Below are positions 10,097 through 20,834 of a stretch of 64,000 nucleotides of DNA, one piece after another. The notes under the pieces are model-generated. The model did no database searches and was not told the DNA's origin. It was given only the letters and a program-made list of their open reading frames with translations. The DNA lies in NCBI RefSeq assembly GCF_001427385.1, contig NZ_LMGJ01000001.1, forward strand, positions 428,377-492,376, given 5' to 3'. The stretch is from Mesorhizobium sp. Root157 (GTDB lineage: Bacteria; Pseudomonadota; Alphaproteobacteria; Rhizobiales; Rhizobiaceae). The position numbers and the translations under genes were made by a program. Every line of letters starts with the position of its first letter. Position 1 is the stretch's first letter.

Positions 10097-11394
10097 TGAG
10101 TGCCGAGACAAAAGGCATAGAGGTCGTCACCTTCGGCTGCCGGCTCAACACCTACGAGTCCGAAGTGATGCGCCGTGAGGCCGAAAAAGCCGGCCTCGGC
10201 GAGCTTGCCGGCGGCGCCATCATCTTCAACACCTGTGCTGTGACCGGCGAGGCCGTGCGCCAGGCAAAGCAAGCGGTGCGCAAGGCACGCCGCGAGCATC
10301 CAGACGCCCGCATCATCGTCACCGGCTGCGCCGCCCAGACCGGCCCGCAGGATTTTGTCGCCATGGACGAAGTCGACCTGGTTCTCGGCAATGAAGAAAA
10401 GCTCGCGGCGCATTCCTATCGCGCATTGCCGGATTTCGGCGTCAACGATTTCGAAAAGGCGCGCGTCAACGATATCTTTTCGGTGCGCGAGACGGCCTCG
10501 CACATGGTCGACGCCATCGAAGGGCGGGCCCGTGCATTCGTCCAGGTGCAGAATGGCTGCGACCATCGCTGCACCTTCTGCATCATTCCCTACGGGCGCG
10601 GCAATTCTCGTTCGGTGCCGATGGGGGGCGTCGTCGAGCAGATCAGGCGGCTGGCCGGCAACGGCTATGCGGAAGTGGTGCTATCAGGCGTCGACATGAC
10701 CAGCTACGGCGCCGATTTGCCGGGCGCTCCGAAGCTTGGCAAGCTGGTCAAGACCATCCTGCGCCAGGTACCGGAGGTTAAGCGGCTGAGACTGTCGTCC
10801 ATAGATTCCATCGAGGCAGACGACGAATTGCTCGACGCCATCGCTACCGAAAAAAGGCTGATGCCGCATCTGCACCTGTCGCTGCAATCGGGCGACGACA
10901 TGATCCTGAAACGCATGAAGCGCCGGCATCTGCGCGCCGATTCCATCCGCTTCTGCGCGGACATACGCAAGCTGCGGCCTGACATCGTTCTCGGCGCAGA
11001 CATCATCGCCGGCTTTCCGACCGAGACGGAAGAGATGTTCGAAAATTCGCTGAGGATCGTGGAGGAATGCGGCCTGACACATCTGCATGTCTTCCCGTTT
11101 TCGCCTCGTGAAGGCACGCCTGCCGCGCGTATGCCGCAGGTGCGGCGCGAGGTGGTGAAGCAACGCGCCGGGCGGCTGCGTGCCGCCGGCGAGACGGCTT
11201 ATCGCCACCACCTCGAACGCATGCAAGGCAGCAGCCAGTCGGTTCTGATCGAGCGCGACGGGTTGGGCCGTACCGAGGGCTTTACGCTGGCAGCCATCGA
11301 CGCCGGGGAACCTGGCGAAATTGTCGAGGCGGTCATCACCGGCCACGACGGTACGCGGCTCTGTGCCGTTCCGCGCGCCGCGCAGGCAGCTTGA
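10096..11394 (+). CDS. mtaB: tRNA (t6A37) methylthiotransferase
   Basis: 432 residues, a radical-SAM methylthiotransferase that converts t6A37 to ms2t6A in ANN-decoding tRNAs. The N-terminal cluster domain has GCRLNTYESE, NTCAVTGEA and GCAAQTGP. The radical SAM cluster CDHRCTFC lies near residue 155. HLHLSLQSGDD and a C-terminal TRAM-like part (QSVLIERDGLGRTEGF) follow. The two-cluster pattern and first motif fit MtaB better than MiaB or RimO. Coupled to dapF by a 1-nt overlap; ftsY follows after 14 nt. Confidence 0.93.
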   Translation: MSAETKGIEVVTFGCRLNTYESEVMRREAEKAGLGELAGGAIIFNTCAVTGEAVRQAKQAVRKARREHPDARIIVTGCAAQTGPQDFVAMDEVDLVLGNEEKLAAHSYRALPDFGVNDFEKARVNDIFSVRETASHMVDAIEGRARAFVQVQNGCDHRCTFCIIPYGRGNSRSVPMGGVVEQIRRLAGNGYAEVVLSGVDMTSYGADLPGAPKLGKLVKTILRQVPEVKRLRLSSIDSIEADDELLDAIATEKRLMPHLHLSLQSGDDMILKRMKRRHLRADSIRFCADIRKLRPDIVLGADIIAGFPTETEEMFENSLRIVEECGLTHLHVFPFSPREGTPAARMPQVRREVVKQRAGRLRAAGETAYRHHLERMQGSSQSVLIERDGLGRTEGFTLAAIDAGEPGEIVEAVITGHDGTRLCAVPRAAQAA

Positions 11395-11408
11395 AGTAGA
11401 GAGACCGC

Positions 11409-13022
11409 ATGGCCTTCGGCTTCATCAAGAAAGTATTCTCCTTCGGCAAGAAGGAAGTCGTCGAGGAAAAGATCGACGAGACGGCCCCGCTGCCGCCACT
11501 CAATTTCGACGCCCTGAGACCGGCCGGCGAAGAAGTTCGGGAAACGGAACTACCGGAGTCGGAAAGCCCGACGCCCGAAGCAACTGAGCCGCCATCGCTA
11601 AAACCACTCCCGACGGCAACCGTCGAGCAGGTCGCGGAGAAGCAGACGGAAGAACCGGTTGCAGCCGAGGTCTTGCCTACCCATCCGTCTCCCCAGCCGA
11701 TAATCGAACCAGAGCCCGAAACAGCCCCGGCACCGGAGCCCGAGGTTGAACCCTCTTCGGCCGAGAAAACCGACAAACAGAGGCCACAAGCCAATCAAGA
11801 CCCTGAACCGGTCCTGCCTTTAGCTCCGGCAGCGGAGACCTCACCCGTCGAAGAATATATAGCCGAAAGGCAGCAAGAGATTGAGCCGGAGCCTATCGAC
11901 GAACTAGTCCCGGCGGAGGCGTCACCCGAAAAGCTCGAACCTGTCCAGCCGGAAGTTGCGCGAGTCGCCGAGATCGCACCGAAACCTGCACGGATCCCGC
12001 AACCTGCACCTGCTCCGACAAAGCCCGCCCCCGGCAAAGTAGTCGTCGCCAAAAAGGTCGAGCAGAAAGCCGAGCCCCAGCCGGCGCCGGCTCCTACCGC
12101 ACCGAGACGTTCCTGGTTCCAGCGCATGAAGGACGGGCTGGCGCGTTCGTCGCGTGAACTGTCCGGCAACATCGCTGGCGTGTTCACCAAGCGCAAGCTG
12201 GATGAGGACACGCTTCAGGATCTGGAAGACGTGCTGATCCGAGCCGACCTTGGCGTGGAAACAGCTCTGCGCGTCACCGATTCACTCGCCGCCAGCCGCT
12301 ACGGCAAGGATGTGTCGGACGCCGAAGTGCGCGCCGTCATGGCGGCGGAAGTGGAAAAAGTCCTGGCACCGGTCGCCAAGCCGCTGGAACTCGACCTGTC
12401 GCACAAGCCGCATGTGGTTCTGGTCGTCGGCGTCAACGGCACCGGCAAGACCACTACCATCGGCAAGCTTGCCGCCAAGCTGACCGAAGGCGGCCTGTCG
12501 GTGATGCTTGCTGCGGGCGACACGTTCCGCGCCGCCGCGATCGAACAGCTCAAGATCTGGGGCGAGCGCACCGGATCGCCCGTTGTCGCCACCAAGCTTG
12601 GCGCCGATGCCGCGGGCCTTGCTTACGATGCTTTCGAAAGGGCCAAGGCGGAAGGATCCGACGTGTTGATCATCGACACGGCTGGCCGGCTGCAGAACAA
12701 GACCGAACTGATGGCGGAGCTGGAAAAAATCGTGCGCGTGCTCGGAAAGCTTGACCCGGAAGCACCCCACACCGTCTTGCAGACCGTCGATGCCACCACC
12801 GGCCAGAACGCGCTCAACCAGGTTGAGATTTTCCGCAACGTCGCCGGCGTCAACGGGCTGGTGATGACCAAGCTGGACGGCACGGCGCGCGGCGGCATCC
12901 TCGTCGCCATCGCGGCCAAGCACAAATTGCCGGTCTATTTCATCGGCGTCGGCGAGCAGATCGACGATCTGGAGCCGTTTTCAGCCAGCGATTTCGCCAA
13001 CGCGATTGCCGGCACAGGGTAG
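11409..13022 (+). CDS. ftsY: Signal recognition particle receptor FtsY
   Basis: 537 residues. The GTPase receptor for SRP at the inner membrane. The first 235 or so residues are a long acidic A domain rich in Glu, Pro and Ala. An amphipathic start (MAFGFIKKVFSFGKKE) could bind lipid. The NG domain begins at RRSWFQRMKDGL. GTPase motifs are GVNGTGKTTTIGKLA, DTFRAAAIEQL, DTAGR and TKLDGTARGG. The A domain accounts for the extra length over minimal FtsY proteins. The Shine-Dalgarno is weak. Downstream of mtaB by 14 nt. Confidence 0.97.
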   Translation: MAFGFIKKVFSFGKKEVVEEKIDETAPLPPLNFDALRPAGEEVRETELPESESPTPEATEPPSLKPLPTATVEQVAEKQTEEPVAAEVLPTHPSPQPIIEPEPETAPAPEPEVEPSSAEKTDKQRPQANQDPEPVLPLAPAAETSPVEEYIAERQQEIEPEPIDELVPAEASPEKLEPVQPEVARVAEIAPKPARIPQPAPAPTKPAPGKVVVAKKVEQKAEPQPAPAPTAPRRSWFQRMKDGLARSSRELSGNIAGVFTKRKLDEDTLQDLEDVLIRADLGVETALRVTDSLAASRYGKDVSDAEVRAVMAAEVEKVLAPVAKPLELDLSHKPHVVLVVGVNGTGKTTTIGKLAAKLTEGGLSVMLAAGDTFRAAAIEQLKIWGERTGSPVVATKLGADAAGLAYDAFERAKAEGSDVLIIDTAGRLQNKTELMAELEKIVRVLGKLDPEAPHTVLQTVDATTGQNALNQVEIFRNVAGVNGLVMTKLDGTARGGILVAIAAKHKLPVYFIGVGEQIDDLEPFSASDFANAIAGTG

Positions 13023-13074
13023 TCTCCATACCAATTCCAGCATGCCAGCCCCACTTCAGCGGTAGCGAGCCATC

Positions 13075-13734
13075 ATGAACGCCCCCATCCTCGAAAGCGA
13101 CCCTTCCGACTCCCAAAAGCCGAAGAAGGAGGCCATTAATCCGGGGCTGAAGCTTGCGCTCGAACTGGGACCGCTTCTGGTCTTTTTCTTCGCCAATGCG
13201 CGCGGGGCATGGCTGGCCTCGCATTTCCCTGCACTGGCCGAACTAGGCAAACCGATCTTCATCGCCACCGGCCTTTTCATGATTGCGACAGCGGTAGCCC
13301 TCATCGCATCGTGGCTGCTCACCCGCACCTTGCCGATCATGCCGCTGATTTCGGGCATCGTGGTTTTCATATTCGGCGCGCTGACGCTTTATTTGCAGAA
13401 CGACATCTTCATCAAAATGAAGCCGACCATCATCAATACGCTGTTCGGCGTCATTCTGCTCGGCGGTCTCTATTTCGGCAAATCCCTGCTTGGCTATGTC
13501 TTCGATTCAGCCTTCAAGCTCGACGCCGAGGGCTGGCGCAAACTCACTTTCCGCTGGGGGGTGTTCTTCCTGGTGCTGGCCGTCGTCAATGAAATCATCT
13601 GGCGCAATTTCTCGACTGATTTTTGGGTGGCCTTCAAGGTATGGGCGAACATTCCCATCACCGTCCTGTTCACGGCCAGCCAGATGCCGCTGATCATGCG
13701 GCACTCGCTCGACCGGCAGCAGGAAAAGCAATAG
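13075..13734 (+). CDS. yciB: Septation protein A family inner membrane protein (YciB/IspZ)
   Basis: 219 residues with about five to six hydrophobic segments. It has the family features [15 protein letters not shown] at the N-terminus, the PTIINTLFG region, and [12 protein letters not shown] with [14 protein letters not shown] near the C-terminus. The family affects envelope integrity and septation in enterics and intracellular spread in Shigella. Its biochemical role is unclear. Same strand as ftsY, 52 bp downstream, and probably in the same transcript. It converges on ccmG. Confidence 0.9.
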   Translation: MNAPILESDPSDSQKPKKEAINPGLKLALELGPLLVFFFANARGAWLASHFPALAELGKPIFIATGLFMIATAVALIASWLLTRTLPIMPLISGIVVFIFGALTLYLQNDIFIKMKPTIINTLFGVILLGGLYFGKSLLGYVFDSAFKLDAEGWRKLTFRWGVFFLVLAVVNEIIWRNFSTDFWVAFKVWANIPITVLFTASQMPLIMRHSLDRQQEKQ

Positions 13735-13775
13735 CCCGAACCTGGCTCGTCAACGGGATCGGCAGCTTGAGAAAC

Positions 13776-14351
13776 CTAAGGCTGAGCAGCCAGCGCCTTC
13801 TCGACCTCAGGCATGAGCTTTGTGCTCACGGATTCAGGCGTCAGCGGGCCGACATGCTTGTAGGCAATCTTGCCATCCTTGCTGACGACGAACGTCTCGG
13901 GCACGCCGTAGACGCCCCAATCAATGCCGGTGCGGCCATTCTCGTCGACACCTATCGCCTTGTAGGGATTGCCGAGTTCGGCGAGAAACTTCACCGCATT
14001 CTCGCCCTTGTCCTTGTAGTTCATGCCAGCCAGCACGAAACGATCGTCCCTGGCGAGTTCCACCAGCAGGGGATGTTCGTCCCGGCATGGCGCGCACCAC
14101 GATGCAAAAACGTTGACCAGCGTCACCTTGCCGGCGAAATCCTGCGATTTCAGTCCCGCAAGCCCGCTGCCTTCCAAGGGCGGAAGATCGGTCTTGGGCG
14201 CAATATGCCCGATCAGCACCGACGGCACTTCCGAAATGTCGCGGCCAGACATCAGTTGCGACAGGAACAAGCCGGCCAGGCCGAGAAAGACCAGCAGGGG
14301 AAGGAGCGGCAGGAACCGCCGGCCAGGCGGCCTTTGGGTTTCGGTGCTCAC
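13776..14351 (-). CDS. ccmG: Thiol:disulfide interchange protein CcmG/DsbE
   Basis: 191 residues. One N-terminal membrane anchor (about 10-28) is followed by a periplasmic thioredoxin fold. The active site is WCAPC in FASWCAPCRDEHPLL near residue 89. It keeps apocytochrome c cysteines reduced for heme ligation. It starts with GTG, overlapping the ccmD stop by 4 nt (GTGA). Last gene of the ccmAB(C)DG run. The rhizobial name is cycY. Confidence 0.94.
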   Translation of the reverse strand: MSTETQRPPGRRFLPLLPLLVFLGLAGLFLSQLMSGRDISEVPSVLIGHIAPKTDLPPLEGSGLAGLKSQDFAGKVTLVNVFASWCAPCRDEHPLLVELARDDRFVLAGMNYKDKGENAVKFLAELGNPYKAIGVDENGRTGIDWGVYGVPETFVVSKDGKIAYKHVGPLTPESVSTKLMPEVEKALAAQP

Positions 14352-14521
14352 GATTCCGCGGCCCCAGCACGGTCAGATCGGCGTCGGATGCCCGCGGCCT
14401 CGAGTTCGGCCAGTTCCTTGCGCCGCGCACGCCGGTCAAGAAGGATCCAGCCCACCAACCCCGCCAGCACGAACACCGTCGCGGCATAGGCGGCGGCGAC
14501 ATAAAGGTCATGCGTGCTCAC
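14348..14521 (-). CDS. ccmD: Heme exporter protein CcmD
   Basis: 57 residues starting at a GTG (VSTHDLYVAAAYAATVF). One transmembrane helix (about 8-28) is followed by a basic, charged cytoplasmic tail (RRARRKELAELEA). CcmD helps release heme-loaded CcmE from the CcmABC complex. A GAGG lies upstream of the GTG. The gene overlaps both neighbours by 4 nt: ccmG downstream and the 20-codon ccmC-position ORF upstream. Confidence 0.85.
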   Translation of the reverse strand: MSTHDLYVAAAYAATVFVLAGLVGWILLDRRARRKELAELEAAGIRRRSDRAGAAES

Positions 14522-14580
14522 GCGGAGAACCTCGCCGCATTGCTGCCGACCGCCTGAACCACACTGTTTGGCGCCATCAT
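14518..14580 (-). pseudogene. Twenty-codon ORF at the ccmC position, probable ccmC remnant
   Basis: Between ccmB and ccmD, where ccmC (about 250 codons) is expected, only 134 bp remain. They hold an ORF of 20 residues (MMAPNSVVQAVGSNAARFSA) with a strong Shine-Dalgarno (AAGGGAGGGC) right before ATGATG. Its TGA overlaps the ccmD GTG by 4 nt, like the other joints in this operon. No CcmC motif (the WWD-type WGTWWVWD loop or any membrane helix) is present. The simplest reading is an internal deletion that kept the ccmC start and stop contexts. It could also be an assembly error or an unrelated coupling peptide. Confidence 0.5.
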
Positions 14581-14655
14581 GCCCTCCCTTAGCCTTCCCC
14601 CTCGAACCAGGCAATCCGCAGCTGCACCATAGGCGCGCACTTGAACCAAACGTGA

Positions 14656-15321
14656 TCAGTCGCTGCCATGGCGCAGCGCCAAACCTGCCGCAAGCGGTCC
14701 AATGACGGCAAGGAACAGCGTCAAGGCCGTCAAGATGAGAAAGGGCTGCAGGAACGGATCGGGCTCCGCAACAGCGCCATAACTCGCCGAGACGCCGAAG
14801 ATCAGCACCGGAATGGTCAGGGGAAGCACCAGAACCGAAATCAAAAGCCCGCCGCGCGGCAGCACCACAGCCACGGCCGCACCCGCCGCGCCGATGAAGG
14901 TGATTGCCGGCGTGCCGACAAGCAGCGTCAGCGCCGTGGCCCCGATCGCCAGCGGCTCCATGTTCATGAACAGGCCGAGCAATGGCGCGGCAACGACCAG
15001 CGGCAGCACGCAGCCGACCCAGTGCGCCACGCATTTGACCAGCACCGTCAGACTCAGAAAATGCCGGTCATCGGCAAGCACCATGAGGTCCAGCGATCCA
15101 TCCTCGCGGTCGGCCTGGAACAGCCGGTCGAGGCCGAGCAGCGAGGCCAGCAATGCGCCGATCCACAGGATTGCAGGCCCGATGCGGGCAAGCAGATTGA
15201 GGTCCGGCCCAACGCCGAACGGAATGGTGGCGATGACAGCAAGAAAGAAGATGACGCCGGTCAGCGCACCGCCGCCCGCACGTACGCCTAGACGCAGATC
15301 GCGAGTGAACAGAGCTAGCAT
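14656..15321 (-). CDS. ccmB: Heme exporter permease CcmB
   Basis: 221 residues with six hydrophobic segments. The N-terminus MLALFTRDLRLGVRAGGG and the cytoplasmic loop LDRLFQADREDGSLDLM match the CcmB family. With CcmA it forms the ABC part of the CcmABCD complex that releases holo-CcmE for cytochrome c maturation. It begins 81 bp after the ccmA stop. The usual next gene, ccmC, is missing. Confidence 0.94.
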   Translation of the reverse strand: MLALFTRDLRLGVRAGGGALTGVIFFLAVIATIPFGVGPDLNLLARIGPAILWIGALLASLLGLDRLFQADREDGSLDLMVLADDRHFLSLTVLVKCVAHWVGCVLPLVVAAPLLGLFMNMEPLAIGATALTLLVGTPAITFIGAAGAAVAVVLPRGGLLISVLVLPLTIPVLIFGVSASYGAVAEPDPFLQPFLILTALTLFLAVIGPLAAGLALRHGSD

Positions 15322-15402
15322 GACGGTTGTCGCTTCCCCGCGATCGTTTTGAGCACCGATAGGGGGCCTACGGGGTGGATACGTTCAAGGCAACCCTTAG
15401 CG

Positions 15403-16014
15403 CTACGCACCCGCAGCCTCCCCCATCCGCAATCCCTGCGCATCGATGCCCAGCGGCAAATGGGTGGCGGCCACCACGATGCCTCCATTGGTGCAATGCG
15501 AACTCATAAGCGCCGAAAACCGCTCCTCGGAGGCCTTGTCGAGGCCGGCCGTCGGTTCATCCAGCAGCCATATCGGCCGATGGTTGATCAAAAGCTTGGC
15601 AATCGAGACACGCCGTTTCTGGCCGGTCGAAAGATAGCCATAGGGCAGATGCCCGATGCCGCCGAGACCGACAACCTTCAGCGCCTCATCGATGGCGAGG
15701 CGCGGCTCATCATTGAAGCGCTGCCAGAAATCGAGATTCTCCGACACGGTGAGCGCGGTCTTCATCGCGTTCTGGTGGCCGAGATAGTGACAGGCGGCTG
15801 CGACTGCCGAAAACTCATCTCCTCCTCCCTCGACACGTACGCTGCCTTGTGCCGCCGGCAGCAGCCCTGCGACGATACGCAGCAGCGTCGACTTGCCGGA
15901 CCCGTTCGGGCCGGTCACGATCAGTGCATGTCCGGCATCAAGCGCGAAGTTGACGCCGGAAAACACCATTTCGCCGCCGCGCTCACCGCCAAGACCTTCG
16001 GCGATCAGCCGCAT
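15403..16014 (-). CDS. ccmA: Heme exporter ATP-binding protein CcmA
   Basis: 203 residues, a compact ABC ATPase. Walker A is GPNGSGKST (about residue 36), the signature is LSTGQKRRVSIA, and Walker B is IWLLDEPTAGLD. LSTGQ instead of LSGGQ is usual for CcmA. It drives release of heme-CcmE from the CcmABCD complex at the inner membrane. First gene of the ccm run. An Irr/ICE-like palindrome lies 67 bp upstream. Confidence 0.95.
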   Translation of the reverse strand: MRLIAEGLGGERGGEMVFSGVNFALDAGHALIVTGPNGSGKSTLLRIVAGLLPAAQGSVRVEGGGDEFSAVAAACHYLGHQNAMKTALTVSENLDFWQRFNDEPRLAIDEALKVVGLGGIGHLPYGYLSTGQKRRVSIAKLLINHRPIWLLDEPTAGLDKASEERFSALMSSHCTNGGIVVAATHLPLGIDAQGLRMGEAAGA

Positions 16015-16080
16015 GTGTCCTCCTCCGACTAAAATCTGAGTGCCGCAGCTTCGGGCTGCGGCAAAAATGGCAATTCCGTG

Positions 16081-16097
16081 TCTAGAACTATTCCAGA
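16081..16097. promoter_or_regulatory. Irr-type ICE-like inverted repeat between ccmA and acnA
   Basis: TCTAGAA-CTA-TTCCAGA: a 7-bp inverted repeat with one mismatch and a 3-nt spacer. It matches the rhizobial ICE pattern TTTAGAA-N3-TTCTAAA at 11 of 14 positions. It is 67 bp from the ccmA start and 205 bp from the acnA start, in their shared upstream region. From memory, both genes are named in predicted Irr regulons of alphaproteobacteria. Binding here is inferred. Confidence 0.5.
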
Positions 16098-16301
16098 AAA
16101 TTCTCTATATGCGAGGCAACCGGGCCAGCGGTCGGCTCGGGAACCCAATTTGCGCCGAACCAGCGCGCGAGCCGCCTTTAACGGCACGGACGCTTGGGGA
16201 TGGACAGCGGAAATGGCCGTACCCGCACCTTTGCGCGTGATGAGCATGCCATCGGAGTCCGTTCCCACTCAGGCTGAACTGACTTTAGGATGGGATCGCA
16301 C

Positions 16302-18992
<2,691 letters not shown>

Positions 18993-19017
18993 TACGGAGA
19001 ACAGCCTGTCGAAATCC

Positions 19018-19049
19018 AAAGCCGCCGGAGTTTCCTCTCCGGCGGCTTT
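19018..19049 (+). terminator. Terminator after acnA
   Basis: Perfect 13-bp stem AAAGCCGCCGGAG / CTCCGGCGGCTTT with a 6-nt loop, followed by GTTACTTTT. It begins 25 bp after the acnA stop. Classical intrinsic terminator shape. Confidence 0.85.
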
Positions 19050-19163
19050 GTTACTTTTGACACACAAATTTCACCGCAACGTGACTTCCCGTTGACTTCG
19101 GCATCTGCCAAACAAGTCGGCAACAACAAAGAAGCCGGGCAAGCCGGCGGATTCGGAAGTGCG

Positions 19164-19946
19164 ATGGCGTCTGGAAAATCATTGCGGCTGGCGGCCATTG
19201 CGCTCGCGCTGTCGGCATGCGCCGGAGCCTCTGGCGCCGCTGAAATCGAAAAACCGCTGGGGGTGGTGGAATTGTTCACCAGCCAAGGCTGCAATTCCTG
19301 TCCGCCGGCCGACCAGTTTTTCACTGAGCTCGCCGGCAAGGACGACATCGTGGCGCTGGCCTACCATGTCGATTACTGGGACTATCTTGGCTGGCGGGAC
19401 ACGCTGAGCCGCAAGGAAAACACTGAGCGCCAGTACGACTACATGCGTGCCTTCGGCGGCCGCTCGGTCTACACGCCCCAGGCCGTGATCAACGGGCGCA
19501 CCCATGTCAATGGAGCCAGCCGCACGGCAGTCGACGGCACTCTGGCGAAACTGCAGAAGTCCGGCGACGGCATGCAGATCGCCATCAAGGTCACGCGCGA
19601 CGGCGACGGCGTGGTCATCGAGGCCGGCGATGCGCTTGGCGGCAATGTCGCTGCGGCCAAGGCACATGTGGTCATCGTCTATTTCGACCCGCCGCAGACC
19701 ATCGAGATCGGCAAGGGCGAAAACGGCGGACGCAAGATGACCTACTGGAATGCCGTATCGGGCATCCAGACCGCCGGAATGTGGCACGGCAAGGCTCAAC
19801 GCTATGAATTGCCGGCCAGCGAAGTCGCCAAGAAAGGCGGCTGCGCGGTACTTCTGCAATCGGTCGCAAAAGATGGCCTGCCGGGCCCAATCATCGGAGC
19901 GGCCTTTATCACACGCCCCGAGCCTCGCCACAGATCAAGTCCCTGA
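19164..19946 (+). CDS. DUF1223 thioredoxin-like exported protein
   Basis: 260 residues from the ATG of MASGKSLRLAAIALALSACAG, which has GGAAG upstream. The frame is open 24 codons further. The hydrophobic N-terminus is a signal peptide, and LSAC could be a lipobox. The DUF1223 core follows: VVELFTSQGCNSCPPAD with a CNSC pair, then AYHVDYWDYLGWRDTLS and YTPQAVINGRTHVNG. The CxxC in a thioredoxin-like context suggests a redox role in the envelope, but no activity is assigned to the family. It stands alone between the acnA terminator and a gap. Confidence 0.85.
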   Translation: MASGKSLRLAAIALALSACAGASGAAEIEKPLGVVELFTSQGCNSCPPADQFFTELAGKDDIVALAYHVDYWDYLGWRDTLSRKENTERQYDYMRAFGGRSVYTPQAVINGRTHVNGASRTAVDGTLAKLQKSGDGMQIAIKVTRDGDGVVIEAGDALGGNVAAAKAHVVIVYFDPPQTIEIGKGENGGRKMTYWNAVSGIQTAGMWHGKAQRYELPASEVAKKGGCAVLLQSVAKDGLPGPIIGAAFITRPEPRHRSSP

Positions 19947-20335
19947 CAAGCCAAGGCGCAGCGAAGCGCTCGGTTACCAGGGAGAACAGTTGATCTTGTT
20001 GGAGTTTTGCCGAACTTCCTCGCTCATGGCGAGGTTGGTTCGATCCGACTCAGACCCGTGGGCGGGGGGCTTGGGGGTTACGAGCCAGTGCCGGACCGAA
20101 CCGTCTCAGGCAACACGGGTAAATTCGACGGACATTGGGGCATGAGCGCGGATAAAAAATGGCGAGAATGTGGCGAGGCATCACCAATTCCAACACGCCG
20201 TACATAAACGTGACAGGAGCAACATCATAAAGCGCCGGGAGGCCATCCTCGCCCTCACCCTTGCAATTGTGTGGTGAAAGCGCGAACCTGCTGTATCGGC
20301 GCAATCAGCGTTAAGCCTGTTCGAAGGATTGAGGC
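19947..20335. other. 389-bp intergenic region with one hairpin
   Basis: No credible gene. Short open frames here lack family character. One clear inverted repeat lies at 20011-20042: CGAAC-tt-CCTCGC, 5-nt loop, GCGAGG-ttg-GTTCG. No T-run follows. The last 60 bp must hold the promoter and ribosome site of the DUF2794 gene (GAAGGA upstream of its ATG). Confidence 0.5.
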
Positions 20336-20722
20336 ATGACCGAAGGCGGCGGAGGCGCGGGGGACTCAGACGCATCCGCAATATTGATCCCGCTCCACGA
20401 GGCGCGCCGCGAGCGCCTCGATATGCCGGTAGGATTCGACCGGCGTGAACTCGATCTGATCCTGCGCCTATACGGACGCATGGTAGCTGCCAATGAATGG
20501 CGCGACTATGCCATCGACCATCTGCCCGATCGCGCGGTGTTTTCGGTGTTTCGGCGCGCCAGCGAGGTGCCGCTGTTCCAGATCGTCAAGGACCCCAAAT
20601 TGGCGCGGCGGCAAGGTGCTTTCGCAGTGGTGGCGGCAGGTGGGCGCATTCTCAAACGTGGCCATGAGCTGGCAAACGTGCTCGGCGTCTTCGATAACAA
20701 GCTGAGACTTGTAAAAGCTTAG
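20336..20722 (+). CDS. DUF2794 protein
   Basis: 128 residues, cytoplasmic, no membrane segment. The core FDRRELDLILRLYGRMVAAN, EWRDYAIDHLPDRAVFSVFRR and VPLFQIVKDPKLARRQGAF matches DUF2794, a family confined to alphaproteobacteria and of unknown function. The first 25 residues are variable and Gly-rich. The TAG stop lies at the edge of the palindromic repeat at 20719-20761. Confidence 0.85.
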   Translation: MTEGGGGAGDSDASAILIPLHEARRERLDMPVGFDRRELDLILRLYGRMVAANEWRDYAIDHLPDRAVFSVFRRASEVPLFQIVKDPKLARRQGAFAVVAAGGRILKRGHELANVLGVFDNKLRLVKA

Positions 20723-20821
20723 AGCGCGTCGCGATCTTTCAGATTCGCCAGCGCGCTCTAAGTAGATGTTTCTATGCACGTCGTAGTCCCGACACCGGTT
20801 CCCACTTTCGGGCGATACGCA
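20719..20821. repeat. Rhizobial dispersed intergenic repeat (palindromic unit plus RPE-like unit)
   Basis: Left unit 20719-20761: TTAGAGCGCG and GCGCGCTCTAA inverted ends around CGCGATCTTTCAGATT. Right unit about 20773-20821: contains ACACCGGTTCCCACTTTCGGG flanked by the inverted pair TGCACGTCGTAG / GGGCGATACGC. The left unit recurs, inverted, at 41046-41084. The right core recurs at 59470-59510. This layout is typical of short intergenic repeats in Mesorhizobium and relatives. Confidence 0.7.
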
Positions 20822-20834
20822 TTGGTCTTCGAAG

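Noticed and set aside
20007..20304. Two short opposed frames in the gap before the DUF2794 gene
   Set aside because: They overlap each other on opposite strands and lack any conserved pattern or ribosome site.
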